Both the position numbers and the translations under genes were made by a program. A stretch of 64,000 bases of DNA from Macrocystis pyrifera (Eukaryota > Sar > Phaeophyceae > Laminariales > Laminariaceae). Under the pieces are notes generated by a model. That model did no database searches, was not told where the DNA came from, and worked only from the letters and a program-made list of their open reading frames with translations. Shown piece by piece: positions 36,061 through 48,475 of the stretch (position 1 is its first letter; every line of letters starts with the position of its first letter). The DNA lies in NCBI GenBank assembly GCA_031763025.1, contig JASSKH010000029.1:2695095-2759094 (forward strand), written 5' to 3'.

Positions 36061-36730
36061 GATCGGGGAGGGTAAGCAAGATGTTTAGCAGGGGGGAGGA
36101 AGTCTCTACCATGTCCATAAGATGCGTTCTTCGTTTCCTTGATTTTACGACACACACTAAGCTCGAGAAAAAATAATCCTAGACAAATTCAATCCACACA
36201 ACAGAGACGAAATATAACCGAACAACTAATAATTATTTAGCTGTTGATATATTTTACTGTCATTTATTTTTAGATATTTGTTATTGTCTTTCATCTCTTT
36301 TTTCTACCACCTTCCACACAATATGACCAGGTAAGGATATTTATAGTGGGGGGCGTGAGCGTGGCTGAGGCTCATATACATATATATCCTTAAGCTAGAG
36401 GAAAACGTAGTAATCGCAGCGTTGCTGCAACCTGACAACACCGCTCTGGGTGTTGGGTCTGGTCGCCATAGAAACTCGACGTTATGGTCTGCCGTAGACA
36501 AGCTCAGGTTAGATTTGGTCTTTAATCGCATGCAAACACACTCGTCGCTTGTCTGTTCGTGTATTGCTCACTGTGCTGGTGTTGATGCTTCCTCATTCGA
36601 AGCTGCGCATAGGCACGTCGTACGCGTCGTGCATGTCTATCATCTCGTCGAAGGCGGCCAACGCTGGGTCGTTGCGGCAGACTCCAGTGTAGTAACCGAC
36701 AGGGAGGGTGGCTTGGCCATGTAGGTAGCA
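36061..36730. other. AT-rich tail and unrecognised sequence
   Basis: 36,160-36,310 is AT-rich and may be LINE 3' sequence. The frame 36,422-36,724 (100 codons, plus) is not recognised. Confidence 0.3.
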
Positions 36731-37132
36731 TCAGGGGTTGTGGGGGTATACGATTCCGAATGCAAGGTAGAAGCAAATGCGAGGCACCTTCAGTGTTCGC
36801 TTGAGTTCGAATTTATCCGCGTTTGGCTCGGGACTGGGGTCAGGAGGTGAGCGGGAAGTCAACTTGGTCGGTTTGGATCTTTTCCTTGAAGCTGGTGAGG
36901 GTGACAATGTAGTCGTGGAGGTCGTGGGTGCAGTTGAGGTCGTTTCACCGGAAGTGACGGTGGGTGTCCGGCGCCGCTTGGCTTTGCTCTCTCGAACAGG
37001 AGTCCGGTGTTTACCGGGTTTGGAAGCTGACTTGTTCGAAAAATCGGCGTAATCCTCTTCATCTGGGCTGTACTCCTTGCCCGCGTCTTCGTCACTGCCG
37101 GTGTCGTTGCTCCTTTTCCTTACCGACTCCAA
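36731..37132 (-). CDS. Possible exon: acidic/basic nuclear-type low-complexity protein
   Basis: A 133-codon frame begins with an acidic segment (TGSDEDAGKEYSPDEEDYAD), then a basic cluster (RESKAKRRRTP), a Ser/Thr/Pro-rich stretch and a second basic cluster (SRKRSKPTK). This suggests a disordered nuclear protein with NLS-like patches. There is no ATG at the upstream end; a TAG lies just before the frame, so it would have to be an exon or a pseudogene piece. It may belong with the Pro/Gln-rich segment upstream on the same strand, but no splice pairs were verified. Confidence 0.35.
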   Translation of the reverse strand: MESVRKRSNDTGSDEDAGKEYSPDEEDYADFSNKSASKPGKHRTPVRESKAKRRRTPTVTSGETTSTAPTTSTTTLSPSPASRKRSKPTKLTSRSPPDPSPEPNADKFELKRTLKVPRICFYLAFGIVYPHNP

Positions 37133-37401
37133 AGGCTACGATGCAGCCGAGGCTTCCGATGAATGACCCTCGAGGATCCCTACGCATACATTTGTGTTGG
37201 TTGCGGAGAGGCGCCGTTAAGGTCTGGTGGTTATCGGTATTTCCGCCATCTGCGACCCATATCTCCTCCATCCTGGAACCCCCGGCGTTCTAAGCGGCAA
37301 CTTCAGGTCTGGCCAAGGGGGCCCTGCGAATCTTCGGCCCAGGATCTCGCGATTCGAGGAAGTAGGTTCTTTGCTTGGCGACCTTCTGGAGGAACTATTA
37401 A

Positions 37402-37493
37402 TAGTGTGTTTCCACAAACTGATAGCGGGCTTGCATCAGAGGGCTGATAGTGTGTTTACACAAACTGATCGCGGGCTTGCATCGGAGGGCTGA
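37402..37493 (+). repeat. 46-bp tandem duplication
   Basis: GTGTGTTT(C/A)CACAAACTGAT then GCGGGCTTGCATC and GAGGGCTGA occur twice back to back. Confidence 0.85.
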
Positions 37494-37553
37494 GCCAATG
37501 CCCGAAGTTGAGCGGTAACTCCTTCAGCTAGTCGATGCTGTACTCCAGATCTT

Positions 37554-37904
37554 TTAGCTACGACTATTATAGAAGCGCCCGGCGTGCTTGCCCGCCACAA
37601 TCCCGATGAAAAGGAGACCTTGCTCTCGAAGAGTGCTTCCACTAACGGTTCGGAAAGAGCACGACTCTTCCACGATATGCGGCGCATGTGACTGTGTGTT
37701 CGCGGCCTTTGTGCATGCGTGCAATCGGCGACCTGCGGTAAGACGAGCTTCACGCTTGCTGAAGGTGATAATCCTCGGCATTTCCTTAGCGTTACGTACT
37801 GATTGCCTAGAGATGCTTGATACCTTCACGAAGGTTCGCAGGAGCTCTGACGCCATGAGGCTGTGACCCGGCTTGGTAATTTGCTGCACGTCCTCGTTAG
37901 GCAC
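37554..37904 (-). CDS. Unrecognised 116-codon frame
   Basis: The frame reads QQITKPGHSLMASELLRTFV and KEMPRIITFSKREARLTAGR and ends LFIGIVAGKHAGRFYNSRS. Composition is protein-like, but I know no family for it. It sits between the two low-complexity frames on the same strand, so all three may be parts of one decayed gene. Confidence 0.25.
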   Translation of the reverse strand: MPNEDVQQITKPGHSLMASELLRTFVKVSSISRQSVRNAKEMPRIITFSKREARLTAGRRLHACTKAANTQSHAPHIVEESCSFRTVSGSTLREQGLLFIGIVAGKHAGRFYNSRS

Positions 37905-38138
37905 TTGTTGCGTTTAACGGAGAGCATCGTGCTGCGAGGGTGGGGTAAGATCTTCTTCAGCAACTCCACACTCAAGGGAGTGAGGCAGTGCCTTTATATC
38001 TGTTGGGGAACGCCGAAGTAAGATAGCTCGAGCGAGATAGTTTATGAGCCTTGACGAACGAACGTTGTAGTGCAGACAGGACCCATCGGTGTGTCGCTGG
38101 TCGGGAACACAATGTTTTTAAAATCTTCTAGGTTCTGG

Positions 38139-38640
38139 CTACCTAGTACTTTCTCTATCACGCGGTCGACGGTACGGGTGCTCCCTTCGAAAGGGTGCCC
38201 GATGCGTCGACGCGTTGATAATTGAAGCTTCTGAAGTAAATAGAATGATCGGTTGCGGTCGGGGTTGCAGGGGTTGCAGTCTAGAAATGGCCTGGGCCAC
38301 GCTGGGTACAAAGCTAGGCTGGAGGGGCAACCGAGCGACGGGTGGTAGTTGTAGCGGACGCGCCTGCTGCTGGAAGAATTGAGGTGGGAGTGGCGGTGGC
38401 GGAGGAGGTAGCAGGAGTTGTTGCTGCTGCTGAAGGGGCTGAGGGGGAAGCGGTGGCGGCGGAGATGGCATTAGGTGCTGCGGCAGGGGTGGTATTAGCT
38501 GCTGTCGCTACTGTAGAGGCTGAGGGGAAAGCAGCGGCAGCGGAGGTGGTATCTGCTGCTGCTGTGGCCAAGTAGTAGTAGCTGCTCTTGCTGCAGCCGA
38601 TGGGGTTGTCGGTTGGCGTTGTTGTTCCTGTTGTCTCCTG
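38139..38640 (-). pseudogene. Pro/Gln-rich disordered protein, broken by one stop
   Basis: One minus frame gives a continuous Gln/Pro-rich sequence (RRRQQEQQRQPTTPSAAARA, then PQQQQIPPP, PPPPLPPQPLQQQQQLLLPP, and QARPLQLPPVARLPLQPSFV). It is interrupted by a single TAG at plus positions 38,508-38,510, in a position where Gln (CAG) is typical. The competing 142-codon Ala/Thr-rich frame (38,314-38,739) is the same DNA in another frame. Such tracts occur in transcription regulators; no defined domain is present. Confidence 0.4.
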
Positions 38641-39069
38641 CGAGATCATGCCCACTTCGGCGTCGGACCGACAACGGAGCTGATCCAGCGGGGGCTCTAC
38701 CGGCCCACGTACAAGCGGGGTATCCGAGGTTCCTTTCATAACACCCCGTTCGTGTTTGGGTTCGAGGATATGATTGATGGTCGAAAGGCATGCATGCTTT
38801 GGTTTCGAGGACGAGCATTCATGTGATATGCGACGAGCATTTACTCCATATAGAGCGTCGGCGAGCCGTCGGCTACCTGCTGCCGCAGTAAGGGGTGTGA
38901 AAAAAATATGAGGGCGTCATGATGCGGACATATCACAAATATCGCCACACATGCAGTGTTTCACGATCGAAGATTTGGACAACATTTCGGAAATTATGGC
39001 TTGCCGAAAAAGCAAGTTCGTTCTCTTTCACTATGTCGCTAGAAACGACCCTTAGAAATGTTGCGACGG
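38641..39069. other. No gene seen
   Basis: Short frames only; leads into a repeat A fragment. Confidence 0.3.
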
Positions 39070-39680
39070 TGGTATACGGCCGACAGGCTCTGAAAAACAC
39101 AACGAGCTACAGCAATACTGCGCATATACGTGTGTGTCGCACACGCACGGCGTGCGGGCGGCAGCGTTGTAACAATGAGATCAATGTTTTTTGTCTATTT
39201 TTTACACGGTTGTACCAGAGGGTATGTCTGTCTGTGTGCTCACAGCTCTCATGAGAGCCAAGGGAAAAAACAGAAAACACAACACTTTACCGGTACGTAC
39301 GTACAAGGGGCTGTCCTACCGAAACGAGGGGAATCGTCTTATCCACTCCTGCCGACAAAACAACTCTAAGCCCCCGCCACCCACTCCAGAGTGCACGGAT
39401 CGCGCCGAAACTTCGACCAGTGTGTCCGGGCGGGCGTCCTGCATCCAAGTGCACACTATTTACGAGGGACCATAGTATATAGGACCTAGGTACATGTGAA
39501 AAACCTATATACATCTATATTTTTACTAACATTATTAGGTCTTATTTACTATGGTCCCCCGTAATATTAGTCTTTTGCCGAAAAGTGCTCATATGAAGCA
39601 AAAAGTTGGCAAAAGTACGAAAACTTGACAAACATACGTCTACATATACGTGTTTGCTTTTTGCATATTCCTGTGCCACT
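39070..39680 (+). mobile_element. Dispersed repeat A, box 1 fragment interrupted by MITE
   Basis: Shares the ACTGCGCATAT...GTGTGTCGCACACGCAC block, GAGGGGAATCGTCTTATCCA and the GGCAAAAGTACGAAAACTTG end with the copies at 11.3, 45.0, 45.7 and 54.4 kb. The 105-bp MITE lies within it at 39,460-39,564. In the other copies the same point reads GTACTTAGTGTTTTGCC without an insertion. Confidence 0.75.
39460..39564. mobile_element. 105-bp MITE, copy 2, nested in repeat A
   Basis: Ends are TTACGAGGGACCATAGTA and TACTATGGTCCCCCGTAA. Same length as copies 1 and 3 and a shared AT-rich middle. Paralogous repeat A copies give the empty site. Confidence 0.85.
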
Positions 39681-40227
39681 AGCTGCAGGCAGGTGACTTC
39701 CGTGTTTTTCGTTTTCGTTTTTCATAACAATGAAAGTTTTGGACTTGTCTCTGCTGTTTTTCTTGTTGGCTGCGATTGCACAACATGCAAATTCCATTTG
39801 TACTCATAACACCCAGGGACACAAAGGTAGCCCAAATCTGGACCTCAGGTGCAGGTGCAACTGCTGTAGCATATATATGGCGTAGAAAATATATTGTAAG
39901 AAAGAGTTTTGGTCAAGATCAGGTATATTATGCCTGACCACGTCTGGGCCAAAATCAGTTAAATACTAAAAACTATTAATCGTACAAATCACATGGCAGG
40001 AGCCCTGCTAGAGGCCAGACATACATCGTAACTGACTCCGGCTCGATTTTAGCCAGGGTACACCTGACTTTGTCTACTCTGTCTGGCTTTCAGCTGATTT
40101 CGTTCAAATTTTGAGCCAACCAGAGAGGATATACGTACACTCTCTCTTGGCGTATTCTTGTGCGGTTCCTCGGTTGCACAGTTCTTGTGTATAAACTCCG
40201 TACTTGTACTCGTACGCACGCTTTTAA
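39681..40227. other. No gene seen
   Basis: The block CCAGG.TACACCTGAC occurs near 40,053 and again near 41,154. Otherwise nothing is recognised. Confidence 0.35.
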
Positions 40228-40733
40228 GCATACATACATACATACATGCATACATACATACATACATACATGCATACATACATACATACATACATACATA
40301 CATACATACATACATACATACATACATACATACATACATACATACATACATACATACATACATACATACATACATACATACATACATACATACATACATA
40401 CATACATACATACATACATACATACATACATACATACATACACATACATACATACATACATGCATACATACATACATACATACATGCACACATACATACA
40501 TACGTAAATACATACATACATACATACATACATACATACATACATACATACATACATACATACATACATACATACATACATACATACATACATACATACA
40601 TACATACATACATACATACATACATACATACATACATACATACATACATACATACATACATACATACATACATACATACATACATACATACATACATACA
40701 TACATACATACATACATACATACGTACATACGT
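40228..40733. repeat. (CATA)n tetranucleotide microsatellite, ~505 bp
   Basis: Nearly pure CATA repeat with a few interruptions (CATGCATA, CACATA, CGTAAATA). The 160-268-codon frames over it on both strands are repeat translations (Tyr-Ile-His-Thr or Tyr-Val-Cys-Met) and not genes. Confidence 0.97.
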
Positions 40734-40739
40734 ACGGTG

Positions 40740-42450
40740 ATTTCACTTTTTCTCCTTTGGGGTGTACGACAAATATTGATGGCGATAAATAGCTTTTTCA
40801 CTCCCTGACAGACAGCAACGTTTTGCCTCGACGTGCCTCGTCTGACACCAAACAAATAGGTTCTAGTCTGGAACGCTCATCCCTACACCCTTGACAGCGC
40901 ACGTTTTTAGCCTTGCTTGAGATGTCTCCTGACATCTTTGATGTACCATGTACTTCATGGATCAGTTGATAAAATGTTTACCCCATTGTTTTCTGTGGCC
41001 TATACACTAAAGAAAACAAAACTAAGATTTTTGAGGCCACACGCTACGTTCGAGCGCAGTATTTTTAGTTGGATATTAAAGGACTAAAGACCGCGCTCGT
41101 GGTGCGCTATTTTCAATTTTATTTAGTATGCAAGTGATTTTGGCTCCCAAGTGGCCAGGTACACCTGACATTGGCCACAGCCCTTGTGAAAACAGTACCA
41201 GGTAGTAAACAACGCAGGTTTACGCACCACGATTTTGCCCTCTACATACTGCGTGACACCCATCCTTTCAACTCATGTCATTGGGTACACCGACTCAAGA
41301 GAGGTGAGGTACAGGCCAAAGACAATTTTCTTAACTTGCTCTATCTGTTATCCGGGCTCAAGAGAGTGTAAATCTCTGGACGAATATTCAGCCGAAAACA
41401 CGATTTTCACCACAACACGAGCGGCGACCGAGTCGAAATTCGTTGGGGTGGAATTCGACACCGCTGAGAGTCATGAACGCATGGTGAGGCAAATTTCTCT
41501 CATTAATGTAGTTGCACGGAAGTCGCACATAACAATGTCCCGTTCCTCACATCAATCCGTACTGCGTGCTACTGTACAGTATTATGGTAATCCATGTAGT
41601 GTACCTAGCGAAAAACCAAACTCAATTTGCGGTTTTTGTGCGTATTGCGAAGCACTACGCGCCCAAGACTTGCGTAGATCACCGCTGATTTCTCTGAAAT
41701 TTTCATTGCGTGTGGAAAAAATAAGATTTCCGCGACTGACTGTGGAAAACAAAACACAGGAACAGTACAAACACACGGACTGAAAGCCTCTAACAGCTAT
41801 CAAGGTAGAGCTCTAGCACAACACATGTCGTAACGGTGGTTCTCGTTCGTTGTTTACCCCCCAACGACTGGATGACCTCCCTCACCCTAAAAATCCGTCG
41901 AGCCCCACAAGCTTGGAAACAGGACACCTGGGCCTGGGTTCGTCGAACTTGAGCCGCAGGCTTGAGCGCAGGAGCGTTCGTCTTGGGAATAGCGCGTTTT
42001 TTCGCAGGAGGCACCCTGCTGCTGTTGCCTAGAAGCGTGTTGCACCCCTCTCGCAGATGCGTTTCGTCTCAGTGCCATCCAGCGGATGTTGCACACCATA
42101 TTTGCCGTGCAGCCACCAAAACATTTGCTTTTATTCACAGTGGATTGTGAAGCCTGGAGGACATGGTGTGAGACGTTTGAACTTTCACAGCAGGCCCGCA
42201 ACACAGGGCATGGTTGCAGACGTCGCGGTGGCTCTGACCAGATCCATCTAGCAGAGCAGCCCTCACCAAAACTCCCCGTCTTCACATGATGGAAAGGCGT
42301 GTCGAACCCGACTTGAGGGGGGGGTTGTGATGATAACGGGAAATCATCCTTACGTCTTCTTGTTTTGTCCGGACTGATCGCCCGGTAGTTCTTTTATCAT
42401 CATTCTCTCTTTTATGTCTGGATACCACCGGTATGCAGCAGCAATAATAC
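40740..42450. other. Unrecognised stretch with a 182-codon frame
   Basis: The plus frame 41,235-41,783 (182 codons) contains ICGFCAYCEALRAQDLRRSP, a possible CxxC, but matches no family I know. The minus frame 41,790-42,014 begins PPAKKRAIPKTNAPALKPAA (Lys/Ala/Pro-rich) from a non-ATG codon. The plus frame 42,086-42,289 is also unassigned. None is convincing as a gene. Confidence 0.3.
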
Positions 42451-42454
42451 TTAG

Positions 42455-45400
42455 ATACAAGGTTCCCCTCCGGGAGGTGCCGTATGAATAGGGGAGTGGC
42501 GCAAGAGCGAAATAATATTCGTATGCAACCCTGCACACTTGTGTAGAAGTAGTACCTGCATCCCCCCATCATTTTAACCTGAAGAACACACAACATATTT
42601 TTGAGGACAGACTACTATACTGTTCACGGAATTATATTGTGAGATTATTACTACAATAATATAAAATAGGGTGGTAGCGGTAAGTGGATATATTGATCCA
42701 GCCGACTCGCGGCGATTAATTCGTAAGTACAAAAAAGTTGCGCGAGGTCGAGGTTGCGCCATAATACTTTGTGACCGGTTGAGTAAGGTACAGCACATAC
42801 TTACTGGCACAATATATATATGTTCCCCCAAAATAAATGTTTCTTGGTGCTCACAGGGTGACATCAAGGTTTCACAGATAAATGCTCGAGAACAAATCGT
42901 AGTCCGAGCACTGAGAGTATTGGAGTACTGGCGGCAAAAATATTGCCAGCACTGAGAAGGCCCAAATACTGAGAGTATAATGAGAGTGTGAGCAGTACCG
43001 AACCCCGAGAATACAGGAAAGCATGTACCCGCAGTAGTATCGAAACACGAAATACTCGGAGTAAAGGCAAAATATGCGCAGTACAGAACCTCGGGATACT
43101 GAGAGTATTTCGCGGTACATGCATGATATATATTCCTCGCAAATGCGTATCTCGAAATACTGCCAGACTGCTTTAAATAATATGTACTCAAATCGTCTCC
43201 AGCGAAAGTGGTTTGCTCCAACACCCACTCGTGTGGGACTATCTGGGTGTGTTTGGTGCCGAACGCTGGGCCTGAGAATTGTCGACGCGGTGCACAGACG
43301 ATTGAAGTATGCATCATACTCGAAGTATACTGGGCATATTGAGGGTATTTCACTACTGCGAGAAGTGCTGAGTCTCGCAGAAGAAGCAGCAGTACGAACA
43401 CTATACCAACGGACGAAATACTGCTACTACTGACCGTAGACTAGAATACTTGTAGTACCCGGGGTTGAGAACCCCGAGACACTTGAAGCGCAACAGGGGG
43501 TATCCACGCCAGCAGCAGACGGACGAAATACGGCTACTACTGACTGTAGACCAGAATACTTGTAGTACCCGCGGTTGAGAACCCCGAGACACTTGAAGCG
43601 CAACAGGGGGTATCCACGCCAGCAGCAGTAGCGAACCCCGTATTGGTGCGAGCCCGAAAGTATACGAAGTAGTATCGACAGAACCTCAAAATACTGCGAG
43701 TACTCGCAGTATCTCGAGTACAAAACCCCCGAAATACTGCGAGTGTACGAGGTACCTACGATAATAATCAGTATTTTCTCGAAAACACTTTGCTTCACTC
43801 CCAACTATTGGGAGTAGCTGTGAAATGTTGAGGTGTGAACGCACGCCACACGTAAGCGCGCCCGAACTCTTGACCTTGGGTAAAAAAAATCACAAGTAAC
43901 TTGCATAATATCATATTATACGTTCAGAAAAGCAAGGTGGATGAATGTACTGGTTGGTACAAAAAAAGTCAGAAGTGGAAAATAAACACACACAACTTGT
44001 ATTATTACAGTATATCATACTATACGCTCGGAAAAGCAAAAGGTGTGAACGAATGTATTAATACTATGTTGTCGTCCTGGTACAAAAAAAGTCAAAAGTG
44101 AAATATACAAAAAGCGTGGATGGTGCGAGTCGAACCTCGGAAACGAAAATTTTATCGCGCGCAGTATGAACGTCTACGCTAGAAGAGTGCTCGTACAACG
44201 TGCACGTCGTGTTTTTTAACACTTTGCACGATCTCCTACAGCAGTAGAGTGGCTCGTACAGGTACGACTGCATATACAGCTGTACTGCTGTAGAATGCCA
44301 CGCGAGGAACGTACGTGTACTGACCCCCTTTCAGCTGGCTCTAGGATCTGTCGGTCAGCAACGTAGGACACACAGCAATGAGAACTAATAAGTATGCTTT
44401 GTACGAACGCTGCTGCACGAATTTGTTGTACAGCGGTACGAACGATTTGTTTTTGTTGTACTCGAGACGACGAATATATCGATCCGGGGACAATGGGTCA
44501 CACACTGCGGAAGGTACGTGCATCGGCCAATGAAGATGGCAACAACAACGAACTACAGTAGCAGTACTGAGCTTCCAGCGCGGATCTTCCACATGCGCAT
44601 AGTACCCTGCCTGCTGCTGCTGTTGGCGCACTGTGCTGAGCACAGGTGGAGCAGTGGCAATGTTGGATCACACACATAGTAGTTCGTGGCGTGGTCAAGT
44701 GATCCATCGAATAAACCAACTTAACTGTGTGTGATAGCCGCAGTACGATCATGCCATCCGCGCAAGGTGTGCCCACTGCTGCCGCTGCTGCTGGGCAGCT
44801 GGGCAGCAGGGTCGTGGTGCTGTAGGAAGCTGGAGGAAAGCGCGCTCTGTGCACTGCTGTGGCTATTGTTCTCTAGGCGGTGGTCCGTTCTCCGTGCAAC
44901 ACAAAAAATATGTACAGGGATAATATATACGTCATCCTGGGTATATACGGATCAATAAGTATATGGCAAACGGTGGAATGCGGACTGCAGGATCCGACAA
45001 ACGCAACCAACCACAGCAACACTGCGCATATGGGTGTGTCGCACACGCACGGCGGGTGGGCGGGGGGGCGGCAGCGTTGGGACGTTGGGATCTGTGCATG
45101 TGTTGTCTATTGTGTACCTGGTATATGTCTGAGCTGTGTGCTCACAGCTCGTGAGAGCCTAGGGGAGAAAACAGACAGCATGATGACATGTTATGTATGT
45201 ATCGAGACGTACGTACAAAGTAAGGCCTCTTACTGAAACCAGGGAAATCGTCTTATCCACTCCCGCCGGAAAAAAAACTTTGAGCGCCCGCCACGCGCTT
45301 CAGAGTGCACAGATCGCGCCGAGACCTAGACCAATGTGTCCGGCAGGGCTTCCCGTGTCCGTGTACTTAGTGTTTTGCCTAAAAGTGCTCGTGCGAAGAG

Positions 45401-45455
45401 AAAAGTTGGCAAAAGTACGAAAAATTGACAAATATACGTATACATACGCCGTTCG
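42455..45455 (+). mobile_element. Repeat A, copy A1 (near full length)
   Basis: Begins ATACAAGGTTCCCC and ends near GACAAATATACGTATACATA. I divide it into boxes 6 (42,455-42,810), 5 (42,825-43,125), 4 (43,140-43,800), 3 (43,800-44,280), 2 (44,280-44,900) and 1 (44,900-45,455). All boxes recur reverse-complemented in A2 and A3 in the matching order. A1 carries a duplicated 110-bp piece near 43,425-43,620. No domain is recognised; a partly shared open frame lies in box 1. The mobile class is unknown. Confidence 0.75.
43425..43622 (+). repeat. ~113-bp tandem duplication inside A1
   Basis: GGACGAAATAC.GCTACTACTG through TTGAGAACCCCGAGACACTT and the GGGGGTATCCACGCCAGCAG block occur twice. A2 and A3 have only one. 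Confidence 0.8.
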
Positions 45456-45639
45456 AACAGTTTGGTCCTCGCACGCCCCACTTCAATTTCACATGGAAAT
45501 CCAGACTATTTTTTCATGCCATTTTACTGTGTCGCAACGTATTTAGGTACTCTTACCTGAAAACTTGTTTCGTCCTCACACCCCCCAGTTAAATTTCACT
45601 CGAAAGCACAGGGACATGTATACTGGAGCAATTTCGATA
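45456..45639. other. Spacer at the centre of the A1/A2 palindrome
   Basis: Holds two direct, diverged copies of TTTGGTCCTCGCACGCCCCA-type sequence (near 45,461 and 45,568). A third copy follows A3 near 56,904, so this is probably a flanking or terminal part of the A family. Confidence 0.6.
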
Positions 45640-48084
45640 AAGCAGTTTATATGTATACGTATATTTGTCAAATTTTCGTACTTTAGACAAATTTTCTCTT
45701 CGCACGAGCACTTTTAGGCAAAGCATTAAGTACACGGACACGGGAAGCCCTGCCGGACACATTGGTCTAGGTCTCGGCGCGATCTGTGCACTCTGAAGCG
45801 GGAGTGGATAAGACGATTTCCCTGGTTTCAGTAAGAGGCCTTACTCTGTACGTACGTATCGGTACATACCAGGTACCTGGTACATGTCATGCTGTCTGTC
45901 TTCTCCCCTATAGGCTCTCACGAGCTGTGAGCACGCAGCTCAGACATATACCAGGTACACAACAGACAACATACATGCACAGATCCCAACGTTCCAACGC
46001 TGCCGCCCCCCCGCCATCTGCCGTGCGTGTGCGACACACCCATATGCGCAGTGTTGCTGTGGTTGGTTGCGTTTGTCGGAGCCTGCAGTCCGCATTCCGC
46101 CGGATGACGTATATATCTCTGTACATTTTTTTTGTTTTGCACGGACCACGGACCACTGCCTAGAGAACAATAGTCACAGCAGTGCACAGAGTGTGCTTAC
46201 CTCCAGCTTCCTACAGCACCACAACCCTGCTGCCCTGCTGCCCAGCAGCAGCAGCAGAGGGCACAGCTTGCGCGTATGGATGATCTTACTGCGGCTATCA
46301 CAGTTGGTTTATTCGATCGATCACTTGACCACGCCACGAACACACCAACCAGCATTACACAACTACCTCTCTCCCTGCTTCAGAATTCTCTTCTGCGTGT
46401 TGCTGTGTGTGATCCAACATTGTGCCACTGCTCCAGCTGTGCTCAGCACAGTGCGCCGACAGCAGCAGCAGGCAGGGTGGTACTATGGGCATACGGAAGA
46501 TCCGCGCTATAAGCTCAGTACTACTGTAGTTCGTTGTTGTTGTCATCAGCATTGGCCGATGCACGTATATTATCCCCGAATCGATATTCGTCGTCTCCAG
46601 TACAACAAAAACAAATCGTTGGTACTGTACAACAAATTATTCGTACAGCAGCGTTCGTACGAAACATACTTTTACAGCAGTAGTTCTCATTGCTGTGTGT
46701 CCTACATTGCTGGCTGATAGATCCTAGAGCGGGGTCAGTACACGTACGTTCCTCGCGTGGCATTCTACAGCAGTACTGATGTATATGCAGTCGTACCTGT
46801 ACAAGCTACTCTACTGCTGTAGGAGATCGTGCGAAGTGTTTTAGATTGCGTAAAAAACACGTCGTGCCAGTTGTACGAGCACTGTTCTAGCATAGACGTT
46901 ATACTGCGGGCGAAAAAAAAACATTTTTTTGACTTTTTTTGTACCAGGACTATAACACTCTACTATAAATAATGATACCTTCGTCCACACCTTGCTTTTC
47001 TGAGCATATAGTATGATATACTGTAATCTAAGTTGTGTGTGTTTAATTCCCACTTCTGACTCTTTTTGTACCAGTACATTCATCCACCTTGCCTTTTTGA
47101 ACGTACAATATGATATACAAGCTACTTGTGTGTTTTTACCCAAGGTAAAGAGTTTGGGCGCGCTTACGTGTGGCGTGCGTTCACACCTCAACATTTCACA
47201 GCTACTACTACTACCAACACTTGGGAGTAAAGCAAAGTATGCTCGAGAAAATACTGTTATTATACTATCGTAGGTACTTCGTACGCTCGCAGTATTTCGG
47301 TTTTTTTTATACTCGAGATACTGCGAGTACTCGAGGTATTTTGAGGTTCTGTCGACACTATCAACACTTCGTATACTTTCGGGTTCGCACTAATGCGGGG
47401 TTTCGCTTCTGCTGCTGGCGTGGATACCCCCTGTTGTGCTTCAAGTGTCTCGGGGTTCTGTACCGCGGGCACAACAAGTATTCTAGTCTACAGTAGCAGC
47501 AGTATTTCGTCTGTTGGGGATAGTGTTCGTACTGTTGCTTCTGCGAGACTCAGGACTCGCAGTAATGAAATACCCAGTATACTTCGAGTATGATGTATGT
47601 ATATACTTCAACTGTCTGTGCACCGCGTCGACAATTCTCAGGCCCAGCGTTCGGCACCAAACACACTCAGATAGTCCCACATGAGTGGGAGTTGGAGCAA
47701 ACCACTTTCGCTGGAGACAACTTGAGTACTTAAAGCAGTCTGGCAGTATTTCGAGATACGCATTGGGAGGAATATATATATATAGATACAACTATAATTA
47801 CGATTTTTGAGGTCGTTGTCACTTGCTAGCTCTTGGCAGACAGACCGACTGATAGACAGCTCTTCGCAACCAGCCCTTCTTCTTTGAAACAGCCGAACAG
47901 CCAAACAACCTTTGTTCCTTCTTTGAAACAGCCGAAATGCCAAACAACCTTTCTTCTTTCTTCTTCGCCAAACAGCCAAACAACCTTTTCTTCTTTCTTC
48001 TTCCGCAAACTGCCAACCAATAGACAGCTCTTCGCACGGCGCCTGAAAGAGGCGTCTCGCCTTCGACGAACGGCATAGATAGGT

Positions 48085-48475
48085 GCAACTGTCGGCGGCC
48101 AAGCTACTGCTGTCGGTGGCGAACCTGCTGGTGCTGCAACGCCCGCCTCTCCCTTCTCCACGCCCCCTAAGCTCACCTCCCCCTCGTCGAGAGGCGCGTG
48201 GTCCTCGCCCTCTGGCAAGAGAGCGGCAACGACAAAGACCGACCTGGTGCCGGCTGTTGTTTGCGAGCAGTGCACGGACCAGCACTTGGTCAAGAACTCC
48301 GCGCCTGGTGGCAAAAACGTGGCCTTCGCCACCTGCAAGGATCTCACGTGCGTGGTGGCGGGATCTGGTGGCGGGATCATCCTGACAAGGCAACCGACTG
48401 CGAGTTCTGTGCTCGCCCGATCAAGGAAGGGACTGTTTCGTACTCCCTCGAGACTGCTGACAGTGGTGAGTGTCT
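48085..48475 (+). pseudogene. Upstream coding segment of X: CxxC motifs, PARP-finger-like half
   Basis: One frame reads a Pro/Ser/Thr-rich linker and then VCEQCTDQHLVKNSAPGGKN and ATCKDLTCVV. After a frame change near 48,350-48,380 (where TGGTGGCGGGATC is duplicated), another frame reads DKATDCEFCARPIKEGTVSY and SLETADS, followed by GTGAGT (48,466). CxxC-x3-I-x2-G resembles the first half of a PARP-type zinc finger, a DNA-break-binding fold. The partner H-x2-C half is not here. Missing from X'. Confidence 0.5.

Noticed and set aside
40049..40855. Long frames of 160-268 codons on both strands
   Set aside because: They are translations of the CATA microsatellite (repeating four-residue cycles), open in several frames at once.
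44112..44145. TGGTGCGAGTCGAACC as a tRNA 3' end or primer-binding site
   Set aside because: The T-loop-to-CCA distance is about nine bases too short for a tRNA, and no LTR precedes it. It recurs in A3 simply as part of repeat A.
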